From: JABCPE02 sp963530295
GTDB lineage: Bacteria > Bacteroidota > Bacteroidia > Flavobacteriales > Weeksellaceae
Reading direction: 5' to 3'
DNA length: 64,000 bases
NCBI GenBank assembly: GCA_963530295.1
Contig: CAUSCF010000006.1
Location: 15,313-79,312 of the forward strand
Shown in pieces: positions 18,070-26,165 of the stretch. Position 1 is the first letter of the stretch, and each line of letters starts with the position of its first letter. The position numbers were made by a program, and so were the translations under genes. The notes beneath the pieces were generated by a model. The model saw only the letters and a program-made list of their open reading frames with translations, searched no databases and was not told the origin of the DNA.

Positions 18070-19247
18070 AAACGCCATCTATACATAGTGAATTATATAG
18101 TCAGACTAACTTACTAGATTTAGTATTAACACTTATTTATGTCTTATTTATATTGAGACAATTTTCTATTTACATTAAAATAAGTCGAAAAATAGGATTT
18201 TTTTCCCTTTTGATGGGACTTATGCATTTTTTTGTGACATTTATTTCATATAGTTTTGTGATAAGTGGTTCTGCAGATGCTAAATATTACTATTGGGAAT
18301 CCACATATATAACAGATTGGGGATTGTCCTATCTTTCTAATGGAACCTCTTTTATTGTCTTTTTGAATTACATGTTGGTTCAGTGGTTTCAGTTGTCATT
18401 TTTGGGATGTTTTTTAGTTTTTTCTTTCATTTCTTATTTGGGATGCTTGAAATTATTTAAAATCATTATTAATATTACTCATAAAGACTACAGTGGTTGG
18501 TATTTTTTCTTATTACTTATAGGTGTTCATTTTTGGACTGTTTCTCTCGGAAAAGACTCTCTCATGTTCTATGCTATGTGCTGTCTGTGTTACAATATAT
18601 ATTTTGATAAACCCAAGATCCATTACATTTTACCATTGTTATTGGTAGGGTTTATTAGGTTGCATGTCCTTATTTTTGTATTACTAGGAGGAGGTATTAG
18701 TTATGTTTTTACTAACAATAAGATAAAAATGCAGACCAAATTTGCTTTTGCGGGGCTTGTTTTTGGGGCTTTGTTGTTCCTTATTCCTTTCTTTTTAAAG
18801 GAAATAGCGGTTACCAATATCAGTGATATAGAAGGAAAACTACAAAATTCTATGAATGCTAATTTAGAAGGAGGAGCGGGAGTAGATATGAAAGATAGTA
18901 ATTTAGTTGTAAAATGGTTTAGCTACATGTTTAGACCTTTTATTTTTGAAGCTCGAGACCCAATGTTTTTAGTCTCGGCGTTGGAAAATTTAGTTTGGTT
19001 GTATATCTTTTTCATCATAATCAAAGGTTTGTTTTTTGATAAAATTAAGACAAATTATATCTTGTGGAGTTATATAGGAATCATATTGGCATGTACGCTT
19101 CCTTTGGCTTATACACTTGCTAATTTTGGGATTTCGATGAGACAAAAGATTATGATATTCCCATTTTTCTTAATTTTATTTTTTATTGTAAAAAACTGCA
19201 GAAAATCATTCTATGAAAATTCTATTTCTGACCAAATACACCAGTAA
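18066..19247 (+). CDS. wzy: Putative Wzy-type polysaccharide polymerase
   Basis: A 393-residue protein with about ten hydrophobic segments and a larger periplasmic-type loop (about 245-300, EIAVTNISDIEGKLQNSMNA). Such size, composition and lack of recognisable motifs are typical of Wzy/EpsG polymerases, and the locus has no other candidate. The motif GKDSLMFYAMCCLCYN resembles the GKD motif often seen in EpsG-like proteins. It starts within the stop of the flippase (ATGA) and overlaps the next glycosyltransferase gene by 35 bases. Function is by position and topology only. Confidence 0.6.
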   Translation: MKTPSIHSELYSQTNLLDLVLTLIYVLFILRQFSIYIKISRKIGFFSLLMGLMHFFVTFISYSFVISGSADAKYYYWESTYITDWGLSYLSNGTSFIVFLNYMLVQWFQLSFLGCFLVFSFISYLGCLKLFKIIINITHKDYSGWYFFLLLIGVHFWTVSLGKDSLMFYAMCCLCYNIYFDKPKIHYILPLLLVGFIRLHVLIFVLLGGGISYVFTNNKIKMQTKFAFAGLVFGALLFLIPFFLKEIAVTNISDIEGKLQNSMNANLEGGAGVDMKDSNLVVKWFSYMFRPFIFEARDPMFLVSALENLVWLYIFFIIIKGLFFDKIKTNYILWSYIGIILACTLPLAYTLANFGISMRQKIMIFPFFLILFFIVKNCRKSFYENSISDQIHQ

Positions 19248-20241
19248 AGGCGCCAACTCTCGCTATCGTTCTTATAACTACAAAAAATGGTTTGAGAAAG
19301 AGGGCGTAGAGGCTTCCTATTCGCCGTTGTTTAATGATTTCTATTTCAGATACCTGCATGGTAATATTCTGATGAAAAACATGGTGGCGCTTTGGTGTAT
19401 GATAAAGAGAGTTTTTTATCTTTTTTTTCATGTTCAGAAATACGACCATGTGGTCATAGAATACGAGCTTTTCCCAAAACTCCCACTAGGTTTTGAATTG
19501 TTCTATTTAAAGAAAATAAAATCTTTCAGCCTTGATTTTGATGATAATATTTCTGCAAATTACGCAGGAACGAGCTTACAGAACAAAATTCCAGAGCTGA
19601 TGAAATTAGCCAAATTTGTCACCGTGGGAAATCGTTGGTATATTTCTGAATTTCAAGGGAAATTGATTTTTCTTCCAACGGTAATAGATTTAGATAAATA
19701 TCCTCTTTGTGGGCTTCAAAAAGAAAACGATGCCAAAGAAATAGTCTGGATGGGTTCTCCTTCTACGACGAAACATTTTAAATTGGTGGATAAAGCCCTT
19801 GGAAGGCTTTCCGAAAAATATGATTTTACCCTAAAAGTTATCGGCGGAAAAGTAGAGCTGGATAAAAGAATTAAAACTAAATTTGAGGATTGGAACGCTC
19901 AAACAGAAAATAAAGACTTAGCCGAGAGTACCATAGGCATCATGCCCTTGGAAAACAGCTATTGGGAAATGGGAAAATGTGGTTTCAAACTTATCCAATA
20001 CATGGCGAGCGGTATTCCCGTGGTGGCATCTCCACTGCCCGCGAATAGGGACATTGTGACCAGTGATGTAGGTTTCACAGCGGAGAGCGAGGACGAATGG
20101 TATGAGAAATTATCCATTTTGCTAGAGAATTTTGAACTTCGCCAAAAAATGGGACAAGCAGGAAGAAAAAGAGCCGAAGAGAGCTATTCATACCAAGTTT
20201 GGGGCAAAAAATATGTAGAACTATTAAAAAACAATATATAG
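19213..20241 (+). CDS. Glycosyltransferase family 4/1-like
   Basis: A 342-residue GT-B type glycosyltransferase, probably cytoplasmic or membrane-associated. The start MKILFLTKYTSKGANSRYR is the usual first strand; the C-terminal donor-binding half has EIVWMGSPSTTKHFKLVD, IGIMPLENSYWEMGKCGFKL and YMASGIPVVASPLP, including the conserved acidic/Gly pattern of the family. It adds one sugar of the repeat unit; donor and linkage cannot be read. The start overlaps the polymerase-like gene by 35 bases, an unusually long overlap, but the frame and start are good. Confidence 0.8.
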   Translation: MKILFLTKYTSKGANSRYRSYNYKKWFEKEGVEASYSPLFNDFYFRYLHGNILMKNMVALWCMIKRVFYLFFHVQKYDHVVIEYELFPKLPLGFELFYLKKIKSFSLDFDDNISANYAGTSLQNKIPELMKLAKFVTVGNRWYISEFQGKLIFLPTVIDLDKYPLCGLQKENDAKEIVWMGSPSTTKHFKLVDKALGRLSEKYDFTLKVIGGKVELDKRIKTKFEDWNAQTENKDLAESTIGIMPLENSYWEMGKCGFKLIQYMASGIPVVASPLPANRDIVTSDVGFTAESEDEWYEKLSILLENFELRQKMGQAGRKRAEESYSYQVWGKKYVELLKNNI

Positions 20242-20244
20242 ATT

Positions 20245-22137
20245 ATGTGCGGTATCAATGGGCTGGTGTATAAAAATGCAGAAAACACAGATGTTCAGAA
20301 CATTATAGGAAAAATGAACCAAAAAATCATTCATCGTGGGCCTGATGAAGATGGTTTTTTCGTGGAACAACTCGAAGACAAAACGATAGCTTTCGCTATG
20401 AGAAGGCTTTCTATCCTTGATTTATCCACAGGGAAACAACCGATTTTTACCGAAGATAAAAGTAAAGTTATTGTTTTTAATGGTCAGATTTACAATTCCG
20501 AAGAACTGAAAAAAACGCTCGTTCAGAAAGGTTTCGCTTTTCATACTTCTTCTCCTGCGGAAGTGGTGCTGAAACTTTATGAATGTTTTGGTTTAGAGTC
20601 TTTTAAGATGCTTGATGGTGTGTTTGCTTTTTCTATTTATGATAAAATTTTGGGCAAAATTTTCATCGCTCGAGACTTTTTCGGTGACAAACCACTACAT
20701 TACCAGCATTCTGAAAAAGGCTTAATCTGGGCATCAGAGCTGAAATCCATTATTTCCGTTTTGGATAAAAAACCAGAAATTGACAACACGGGGCTGAATC
20801 TCTATTTTCAGCTGACCTATATCCCTGCGCCTTTTACTATATATAAGGGAATCAGTAAGTTAGAGTCCAATAGTTTCATAGAATATGATGTAAATTCTGA
20901 TATTCTTAAAATTCATGAAATTCATTCGGAAAAGATTGAAAAACAGCAGGTTAGTTTTGATGAAGCTAAGAAAAATGTTAGAAAATTAGTTGAAGAAAGC
21001 GTAAGCTCTCGCAGTGTTTCGGATGTTTCGCTGGGGGCTTTCCTGTCGGGAGGAGTGGACTCTTCTATTATAAGTCTTTGTCTATCAAAGCAGTCCGATA
21101 GTAAAATAGATACTTTTTCCATTGGTTTTGATAAAAAATCTTTTGATGAAACCGAAAAATCAAGGCTCGTGGCGAATCTTATCGGCAGTAACCACCATGA
21201 ATTCGTGATTTCCGAGAAGGATTTGACATCCCATTTGGATGAGATTTTGCTGAATTTTGATGAGCCTTTTGCAGATTCATCAGCTCTTCCGAGTTATATA
21301 GTTGCTTCTAAAACAGCTGATTATGTGAAGGTTGCCCTTACAGGAGATGGAGGCGATGAGGTTTTCGGAGGGTATAATAAATATTTAATCGGAGGGATTA
21401 ACCAAAAATATACAAGTCTGGTTCCCAGATTCTTACATCAAAGCGTGCTGAAAGTAGCAAACGCTTTGACCAAACAAAAAGGAGACGAACGCGGACTGAA
21501 ATTTAAAGTTAGAAAGGCTTTAAACTCAATAGATTATGATGATTCCTTTTTTTATAACATTATAAAATTAGGTTTCACGGACAAGGAAATGTCCATTTAT
21601 CTCAATGAAAAAGACAGAGTCAAAAACCCTTTGGCGTATTATCAGCAAAAAGTACCACACCCTAAAAATCTCACGGATTTCAGGAATGTAGATAAGTTGA
21701 TAAGCCTAGAAGGAGATATGATTGTAAAAGTGGATAGAACGAGTATGTTGGCATCTATGGAATGCAGGGCTCCGTTTTTGACCAGAGAGATTTGGAATTA
21801 TACTCTGAGCCTTCCAGATGAGTATCTGCTGAAAGGAAATAACAAGAAAATGATTCTGAAAAAAGCTTTTGAAAACGAGTTTCCAGAGCAGTTTTTGGAA
21901 AAGTCTAAAAAAGGCTTCGGAGTTCCTGTTGGAGACTGGCTTAGACAAGGGATGAGAAGTGAGCTTTTGAGCTATATAGATGATAAATTCCTAGAAGAGC
22001 AGGATATATTTGATATTCAGAATATTAAGAAAATTGTTCTCAACCACTTGAATTCTGTGGAGGACAATTCCTTTAAAATCTGGACTTTTTACTGTTTCCA
22101 AAAGTGGTATAAAAACACATATTTAGCAACCAAATAG
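20245..22137 (+). CDS. asnB: Asparagine synthetase (glutamine-hydrolysing)
   Basis: A 630-residue two-domain enzyme. The N-terminus MCGINGLVY exposes Cys2, the glutaminase nucleophile, and RGPDEDGFF belongs to the same class II amidotransferase domain (to about 215). The synthetase domain carries the ATP pyrophosphatase loop FLSGGVDSSI (about 268) and ALTGDGGDEVFGGYNKY. It starts 3 bases after the preceding glycosyltransferase. Family knowledge: AsnB homologues in surface-polysaccharide loci may amidate uronic acids instead of making asparagine; which applies here is not decidable from the sequence. Confidence 0.9.
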   Translation: MCGINGLVYKNAENTDVQNIIGKMNQKIIHRGPDEDGFFVEQLEDKTIAFAMRRLSILDLSTGKQPIFTEDKSKVIVFNGQIYNSEELKKTLVQKGFAFHTSSPAEVVLKLYECFGLESFKMLDGVFAFSIYDKILGKIFIARDFFGDKPLHYQHSEKGLIWASELKSIISVLDKKPEIDNTGLNLYFQLTYIPAPFTIYKGISKLESNSFIEYDVNSDILKIHEIHSEKIEKQQVSFDEAKKNVRKLVEESVSSRSVSDVSLGAFLSGGVDSSIISLCLSKQSDSKIDTFSIGFDKKSFDETEKSRLVANLIGSNHHEFVISEKDLTSHLDEILLNFDEPFADSSALPSYIVASKTADYVKVALTGDGGDEVFGGYNKYLIGGINQKYTSLVPRFLHQSVLKVANALTKQKGDERGLKFKVRKALNSIDYDDSFFYNIIKLGFTDKEMSIYLNEKDRVKNPLAYYQQKVPHPKNLTDFRNVDKLISLEGDMIVKVDRTSMLASMECRAPFLTREIWNYTLSLPDEYLLKGNNKKMILKKAFENEFPEQFLEKSKKGFGVPVGDWLRQGMRSELLSYIDDKFLEEQDIFDIQNIKKIVLNHLNSVEDNSFKIWTFYCFQKWYKNTYLATK

Positions 22138-22145
22138 AAAATATT

Positions 22146-23315
22146 TTGAAAAAACTCATTCGTATAACCACCGTACCAATATCTTTTAAAGTGCTTTTAA
22201 AAGGGCAGTTGCGGTTTATGGCTTCTAATGGATTTGATGTGAAAGGGGTTTCTTCTGAAGGAGAGGAACTAAAAGAGGTTCGTGAAAATGAAGGGATTGT
22301 GATGGAAGCCATCAATATGTCCCGTAAAATAACGCCTTTTCAGGATTTGAAATCGCTTTGGGAAATGTGGAATTTTTTGAGAAAAGAAAAACCACAGATA
22401 GTCCATACCCATACTCCCAAAGCAGGAATTATAGGGATGCTGGCAGCACGATTGGCAGGAGTTCCGCATCGTCTGCATACCGTGGCAGGACTGCCTTTGA
22501 TGGAGGCTACGGGAATTAAAAGAAAAATTTTAAACTTTGTGGAAAAGCTCACATACAGCTCTGCTACAAGGGTTTATCCTAATTCCAAAGGCTTGTATGA
22601 TTTTATTTTGCAAAATAATTTTACTCAAAGTAATAAACTGAAAATCATCGCCAATGGTTCTTCTAATGGAATAAATACTACATTTTTTAGTCCAGACCAA
22701 GTGTCTGAAACAGAATGGGTTGCACTTAGAGAGAAATTGAACATTCAACCAGATGATTTTGTGTTTGTGTTTGTGGGAAGAATAGTCAGCGATAAAGGAA
22801 TAAATGAACTGATAAAAGCATTTTCTGAGCTTCAGGCAGTAGAGAATAATGAACTAATGGGTATAAAACTCCTTTTGGTGGGAGGTTTGGAGAATGATTT
22901 AGACCCTTTAAATCCTGAAACTTTGGCTGAAATAAACCAAAATAAAGATATCATTTCTGTAGGCTTTCAGCAGGATGTTCGCCCGTTTTTTGCTATTTCT
23001 GATGCATTGGCTTTTCCAAGTTATCGCGAAGGATTTCCTAATGTGGTCATGCAGGCAGGAGCTATGGGACTGCCAAGCATCGTTTCTGATATCAATGGCT
23101 GTAATGAAATCATTGTAGAAGGAGAAAATGGGCTGATTATTCCGCCTAAAAATGTAGAAAAATTAAAAGAAAAAATGCTAACTTTGGCAGGAGACAAAAA
23201 TTTATATATTAAATTGAAAGAAAACAGTCGCAGAATGATAGAAAATAGATATGAGCAGTCTGTGGTTTGGAACGCTCTTTTGGAGGAGTATGAAGGTTTG
23301 TTACAAAGTGTTTAA
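22146..23315 (+). CDS. Glycosyltransferase family 4
   Basis: A 389-residue GT-B glycosyltransferase with a TTG start (reading MKKLIRITTVPISFKVLLKG). Family motifs: PQIVHTHTPKAGIIGMLAA and RLHTVAGLPLMEATG in the acceptor half, FVFVGRIVSDKGINELIKAF at the donor-domain start, ALAFPSYREGFPNVVMQAGA with the EGFPNV..E-type nucleotide-sugar motif, and GLPSIVSDINGCNEIIVEGE. It resembles enzymes that act second on undecaprenyl-linked sugars (PglA-like), which fits its place next to the PglC-like transferase. Sugar specificity is unknown. Confidence 0.85.
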   Translation: MKKLIRITTVPISFKVLLKGQLRFMASNGFDVKGVSSEGEELKEVRENEGIVMEAINMSRKITPFQDLKSLWEMWNFLRKEKPQIVHTHTPKAGIIGMLAARLAGVPHRLHTVAGLPLMEATGIKRKILNFVEKLTYSSATRVYPNSKGLYDFILQNNFTQSNKLKIIANGSSNGINTTFFSPDQVSETEWVALREKLNIQPDDFVFVFVGRIVSDKGINELIKAFSELQAVENNELMGIKLLLVGGLENDLDPLNPETLAEINQNKDIISVGFQQDVRPFFAISDALAFPSYREGFPNVVMQAGAMGLPSIVSDINGCNEIIVEGENGLIIPPKNVEKLKEKMLTLAGDKNLYIKLKENSRRMIENRYEQSVVWNALLEEYEGLLQSV

Positions 23316-23329
23316 AGTCAGTTTTTGAT

Positions 23330-23941
23330 ATGTATAAAAATTTTATTAAACCTGTCATAGATTTTGTGCTTGCACTTGTAGGATTTTTATTTTTAAGTCC
23401 TGTTTTTGTGATGGTTACGATAGGTTTATTTTTTGCAAATGATGGGAAACCGTTCTTTTTTCAGCTTCGTCCAGGGAAGAATGGGAAGATTTTTAAAATC
23501 ATCAAATTTAAAACCATGACTGACAAAAAGGATGAAAACGGAAACCTCCTGCCAGATGCAGACAGACTCACTAAGATAGGTAGTTTTGTCCGTAAGACTT
23601 CTTTGGATGAAATTCCACAGCTGCTGAATGTCATCAAGGGAGATATGTCTCTTGTAGGGCCAAGACCACTTTTGCCGAAGTATTTGGAACTTTATAATGA
23701 TTTTCAGCGCCGAAGAAATGAGGTCAAACCAGGCATCACGGGATGGGCTCAGGTCAATGGGCGTAATAGCATAAGCTGGGAAAAGAAATTTGAATATGAT
23801 GTTTGGTATGTAGATAATGTCAGTTTTTTATTAGATATTAAAATATTGATATTGACTGTTTTGAAGGTTGTGAAATCAGAAGGAATCAACGAACAGGGAC
23901 AGGCTACATCAAATGAGTTTAAAGGAAATAATATAGAATAA
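23330..23941 (+). CDS. pglC: PglC-like initiating phosphoglycosyltransferase
   Basis: A 203-residue monotopic sugar-phosphate transferase. One N-terminal re-entrant hydrophobic segment (IDFVLALVGFLFLSPVFVMV) is followed by FKIIKFKTMTD, TSLDEIPQLLNVIKGDMSLV with the catalytic Asp-Glu pair, GPRPLLPKY and PGITGWAQVNGRNSISW. The short form without extra N-terminal helices matches PglC rather than WcaJ/WbaP. Family knowledge: it transfers phospho-sugar from UDP-diacetylbacillosamine or a similar sugar to undecaprenyl phosphate. It lies 14 bases after a GT4 and 3 bases before an unknown small gene. Confidence 0.88.
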   Translation: MYKNFIKPVIDFVLALVGFLFLSPVFVMVTIGLFFANDGKPFFFQLRPGKNGKIFKIIKFKTMTDKKDENGNLLPDADRLTKIGSFVRKTSLDEIPQLLNVIKGDMSLVGPRPLLPKYLELYNDFQRRRNEVKPGITGWAQVNGRNSISWEKKFEYDVWYVDNVSFLLDIKILILTVLKVVKSEGINEQGQATSNEFKGNNIE

Positions 23942-23944
23942 ATT

Positions 23945-24283
23945 ATGGACAAAAGAATAAAACTAAAGTTTATATATCATAATATGACAAGAAGTAATAG
24001 AGCCTATCAGATGTATAAAAATAAGCCTACTTACTATAATGCTTGTCATATCTATAATGCTAATAAAATAATATATGATTCTATAAATCAGCTTCTTATA
24101 GATGATTTGACAGAAGAACAATTACAAGAAGTTATTAATTATATATTTCATCTGGAGAAGTGGTTTATTCAGTTTGATAATGAAAAAAATAAAATAAAAG
24201 ATATAGAAGAAACCTTCATTTTTCAGGCATTTGATGACCATATACCTTTTCCTAAAAACTTTTTTAAAATTTTTAATCTATGA
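23945..24283 (+). CDS. Unknown 112-residue protein in the formyl-sugar gene block
   Basis: I do not recognise this protein. It is soluble, has no signal peptide, and is rich in Asn, Ile, Lys and aromatic residues. The first 50 residues are basic and Tyr/Asn-rich (NMTRSNRAYQMYKNKPTYYN), followed by an amphipathic helical region (LTEEQLQEVINYIFHLEKWF) and a short C-terminal tail. It begins 3 bases after the PglC-like gene and its stop overlaps the formyltransferase start by ATGA, so it is almost certainly translated as part of the operon. Base composition is more A/T-rich than its neighbours. It occupies part of the space where pglD would sit in a pgl cluster. Confidence 0.7.
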   Translation: MDKRIKLKFIYHNMTRSNRAYQMYKNKPTYYNACHIYNANKIIYDSINQLLIDDLTEEQLQEVINYIFHLEKWFIQFDNEKNKIKDIEETFIFQAFDDHIPFPKNFFKIFNL

Positions 24284-25032
24284 AATATGGATTTGCAGGA
24301 GATAGAGAAATCTCAGTCAAAATATTAGAACTACTGATCAGCCTAGATTATCGGCCTAGTTTTTTATTGGTAAGTGAAAGCGAAAATGCTACACATACAG
24401 ATAAACTTATTGAGGTTTCTCAGTTAGATTCTAGTCGTATATTTACTAATAAAGATTTGAAATCAAAAGATTTCATAGAAAAAATCAAAAAATTTGAAGT
24501 AGATTATATTTTTGGGATACATTATCCATTTATTATCAGTAAAGAATTGATAAATTTTCCTAAAGTAGGTTTTCTAAATTTACATCCAGCTTATTTACCA
24601 TATAATAAGGGCTGGCATACGCCTTCTTGGGCTATTTATGAAGGGACAAAATATGGAGCAACTCTACATTTTATGTCAGAAAAACTAGATGAAGGAGATA
24701 TTATCCACCAAAGAGAGGTAACCATCCTTCCAGAAGATACAGCAAATAGTCTGTATAAGAGAGTGTTGGATTTAGAATATGAAGTATTTAGGGAAGCTGT
24801 TCCTCAGTTAGTTTCTTTAGCGCCTAATAGAATTAAACAGACAGAAGAGGGAACAGAACATAAAAAAACAGATTTGGAAAATATTCGTGAAATTTCCTTA
24901 TCAGAAGAAATAAAAGCAGTAGATTTAATTAACAAACTTAGAGCATTGACTACCAATAACTCTGATGAAGCTGCTTTTTTCGTTCTGGATGGAGTAAAAT
25001 ATAATATTCAGGTAAGAATCATAAAAGAATAA
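24280..25032 (+). CDS. Sugar-nucleotide N-formyltransferase
   Basis: A 250-residue formyltransferase of the methionyl-tRNA formyltransferase fold, lacking the tRNA-binding C-terminal domain of Fmt. The catalytic triad is visible: Asn100 and His102 in FLNLHPAYLPYNKGWH, and the Asp of LDEGDI (Asp140). Fmt-like sugar enzymes of this size use N10-formyltetrahydrofolate to formylate the 4-amino group of dideoxy-sugar nucleotides. Its position between a PglC-like transferase and a PglE-like aminotransferase, where PglD acetyltransferase usually is, indicates that it formylates the product of that aminotransferase. Overlaps the previous gene by ATGA and is 2 bases from the next. Confidence 0.88.
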   Translation: MKYGFAGDREISVKILELLISLDYRPSFLLVSESENATHTDKLIEVSQLDSSRIFTNKDLKSKDFIEKIKKFEVDYIFGIHYPFIISKELINFPKVGFLNLHPAYLPYNKGWHTPSWAIYEGTKYGATLHFMSEKLDEGDIIHQREVTILPEDTANSLYKRVLDLEYEVFREAVPQLVSLAPNRIKQTEEGTEHKKTDLENIREISLSEEIKAVDLINKLRALTTNNSDEAAFFVLDGVKYNIQVRIIKE

Positions 25033-25034
25033 AA

Positions 25035-26165
25035 ATGAGTACAAAAATATGGCTTTCCTCTCCTCATATGGGAGGGAGCGAACTAAAATACATCAATGAA
25101 GCATTTGATCAAAACTGGGTAGCGCCTTTGGGGCCGAATGTGAATAATTTTGAAACGGATTTAGAACAATATCTTTCTCAAAATGTAAAAGTTGCGGCAG
25201 TTTCAGCAGGAACGGCGGCTTTGCATTTGGCGCTTGTTATTTTAGGAGTAAAGGCAGGAGATGAGGTTATTTGCCAAAGTTTTACATTTGCGGCATCGGC
25301 GAATCCTATTGTTTATCAGGGAGCTACGCCTGTTTTTGTGGATTCTGAGCCTGAAACTTGGAATATGTGTTCTGTGGCTTTGGAAACAGCCATTAAAGAT
25401 AGAATAGCCAAAGGGAAGAAGCCAAAAGCCGTTATAGTGGTGCATCTGTATGGGATGCCAGCAAAAATGGATAAAATCATAGAGGTGGCCAGCCGATATG
25501 AAATCCCAGTGGTAGAAGATGCAGCGGAGGCTCTCGGAAGCTCATACAAAGGGAAAAAGTGTGGGACTTTTGGAGAAATATCTTTTTTAAGTTTTAATGG
25601 GAATAAAATAATAACCACTTCTGGAGGAGGAGCACTAGTATGTAAAACGCAGGAACACAAGGAAAAAGCTGTTTTTCTATCCACTCAGGCGAGAGACAAT
25701 GCGCCTCATTATCAGCATTCACAGATTGGCTATAACTATAGAATGAGTAATATCTCAGCGGGAATAGGGCGCGGACAGATGGAAGTTTTGGATTTGAGGA
25801 TTTCTCAGCGCCGTAAAAATCACGATTTCTATCAAGAAGTATTTAAGAATATAGATGGAATAGAGCTTTTTACAGAGCCAAATTCAGACTTTTTCTCTAA
25901 TCACTGGCTTTCTGCTATCACAATAGATGCGCAGAAAACAGGCTTTGACAGAGAACAACTTCGTTTGAAACTACAAGAAGAAAATATAGAAAGCCGCCCA
26001 CTTTGGAAGCCGATGCATTTACAGCCTGTCTTTGCTGATGCGCCATATTATGGAGGAAATGTAGCTGAAAATTTATTTAATAATGGGCTTTGCCTGCCTT
26101 CAGGATCTAATTTGACAACTGAAGATTTGGAGAGAATAAAAAATGTAATTGAGAACATGTTATGA
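25035..26165 (+). CDS. pglE: PglE-like PLP-dependent nucleotide-sugar aminotransferase
   Basis: A 376-residue DegT/DnrJ/EryC1/StrS aminotransferase. The N-terminus IWLSSPHMGGSELKYI and WVAPLGPNVNNFE closely resemble PglE. The PLP lysine is Lys191 in LSFNGNKIITTSGGG; VVEDAAEALGSSY holds the cofactor Asp, and YRMSNISAGIGRGQ is typical of the family. Family knowledge: it transfers an amino group from glutamate to the 4-keto sugar nucleotide made by PglF. Overlaps rfbC by ATGA. Together with the dehydratase at the start of the locus and the adjacent formyltransferase it completes a formamido-sugar route. Confidence 0.9.
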   Translation: MSTKIWLSSPHMGGSELKYINEAFDQNWVAPLGPNVNNFETDLEQYLSQNVKVAAVSAGTAALHLALVILGVKAGDEVICQSFTFAASANPIVYQGATPVFVDSEPETWNMCSVALETAIKDRIAKGKKPKAVIVVHLYGMPAKMDKIIEVASRYEIPVVEDAAEALGSSYKGKKCGTFGEISFLSFNGNKIITTSGGGALVCKTQEHKEKAVFLSTQARDNAPHYQHSQIGYNYRMSNISAGIGRGQMEVLDLRISQRRKNHDFYQEVFKNIDGIELFTEPNSDFFSNHWLSAITIDAQKTGFDREQLRLKLQEENIESRPLWKPMHLQPVFADAPYYGGNVAENLFNNGLCLPSGSNLTTEDLERIKNVIENML

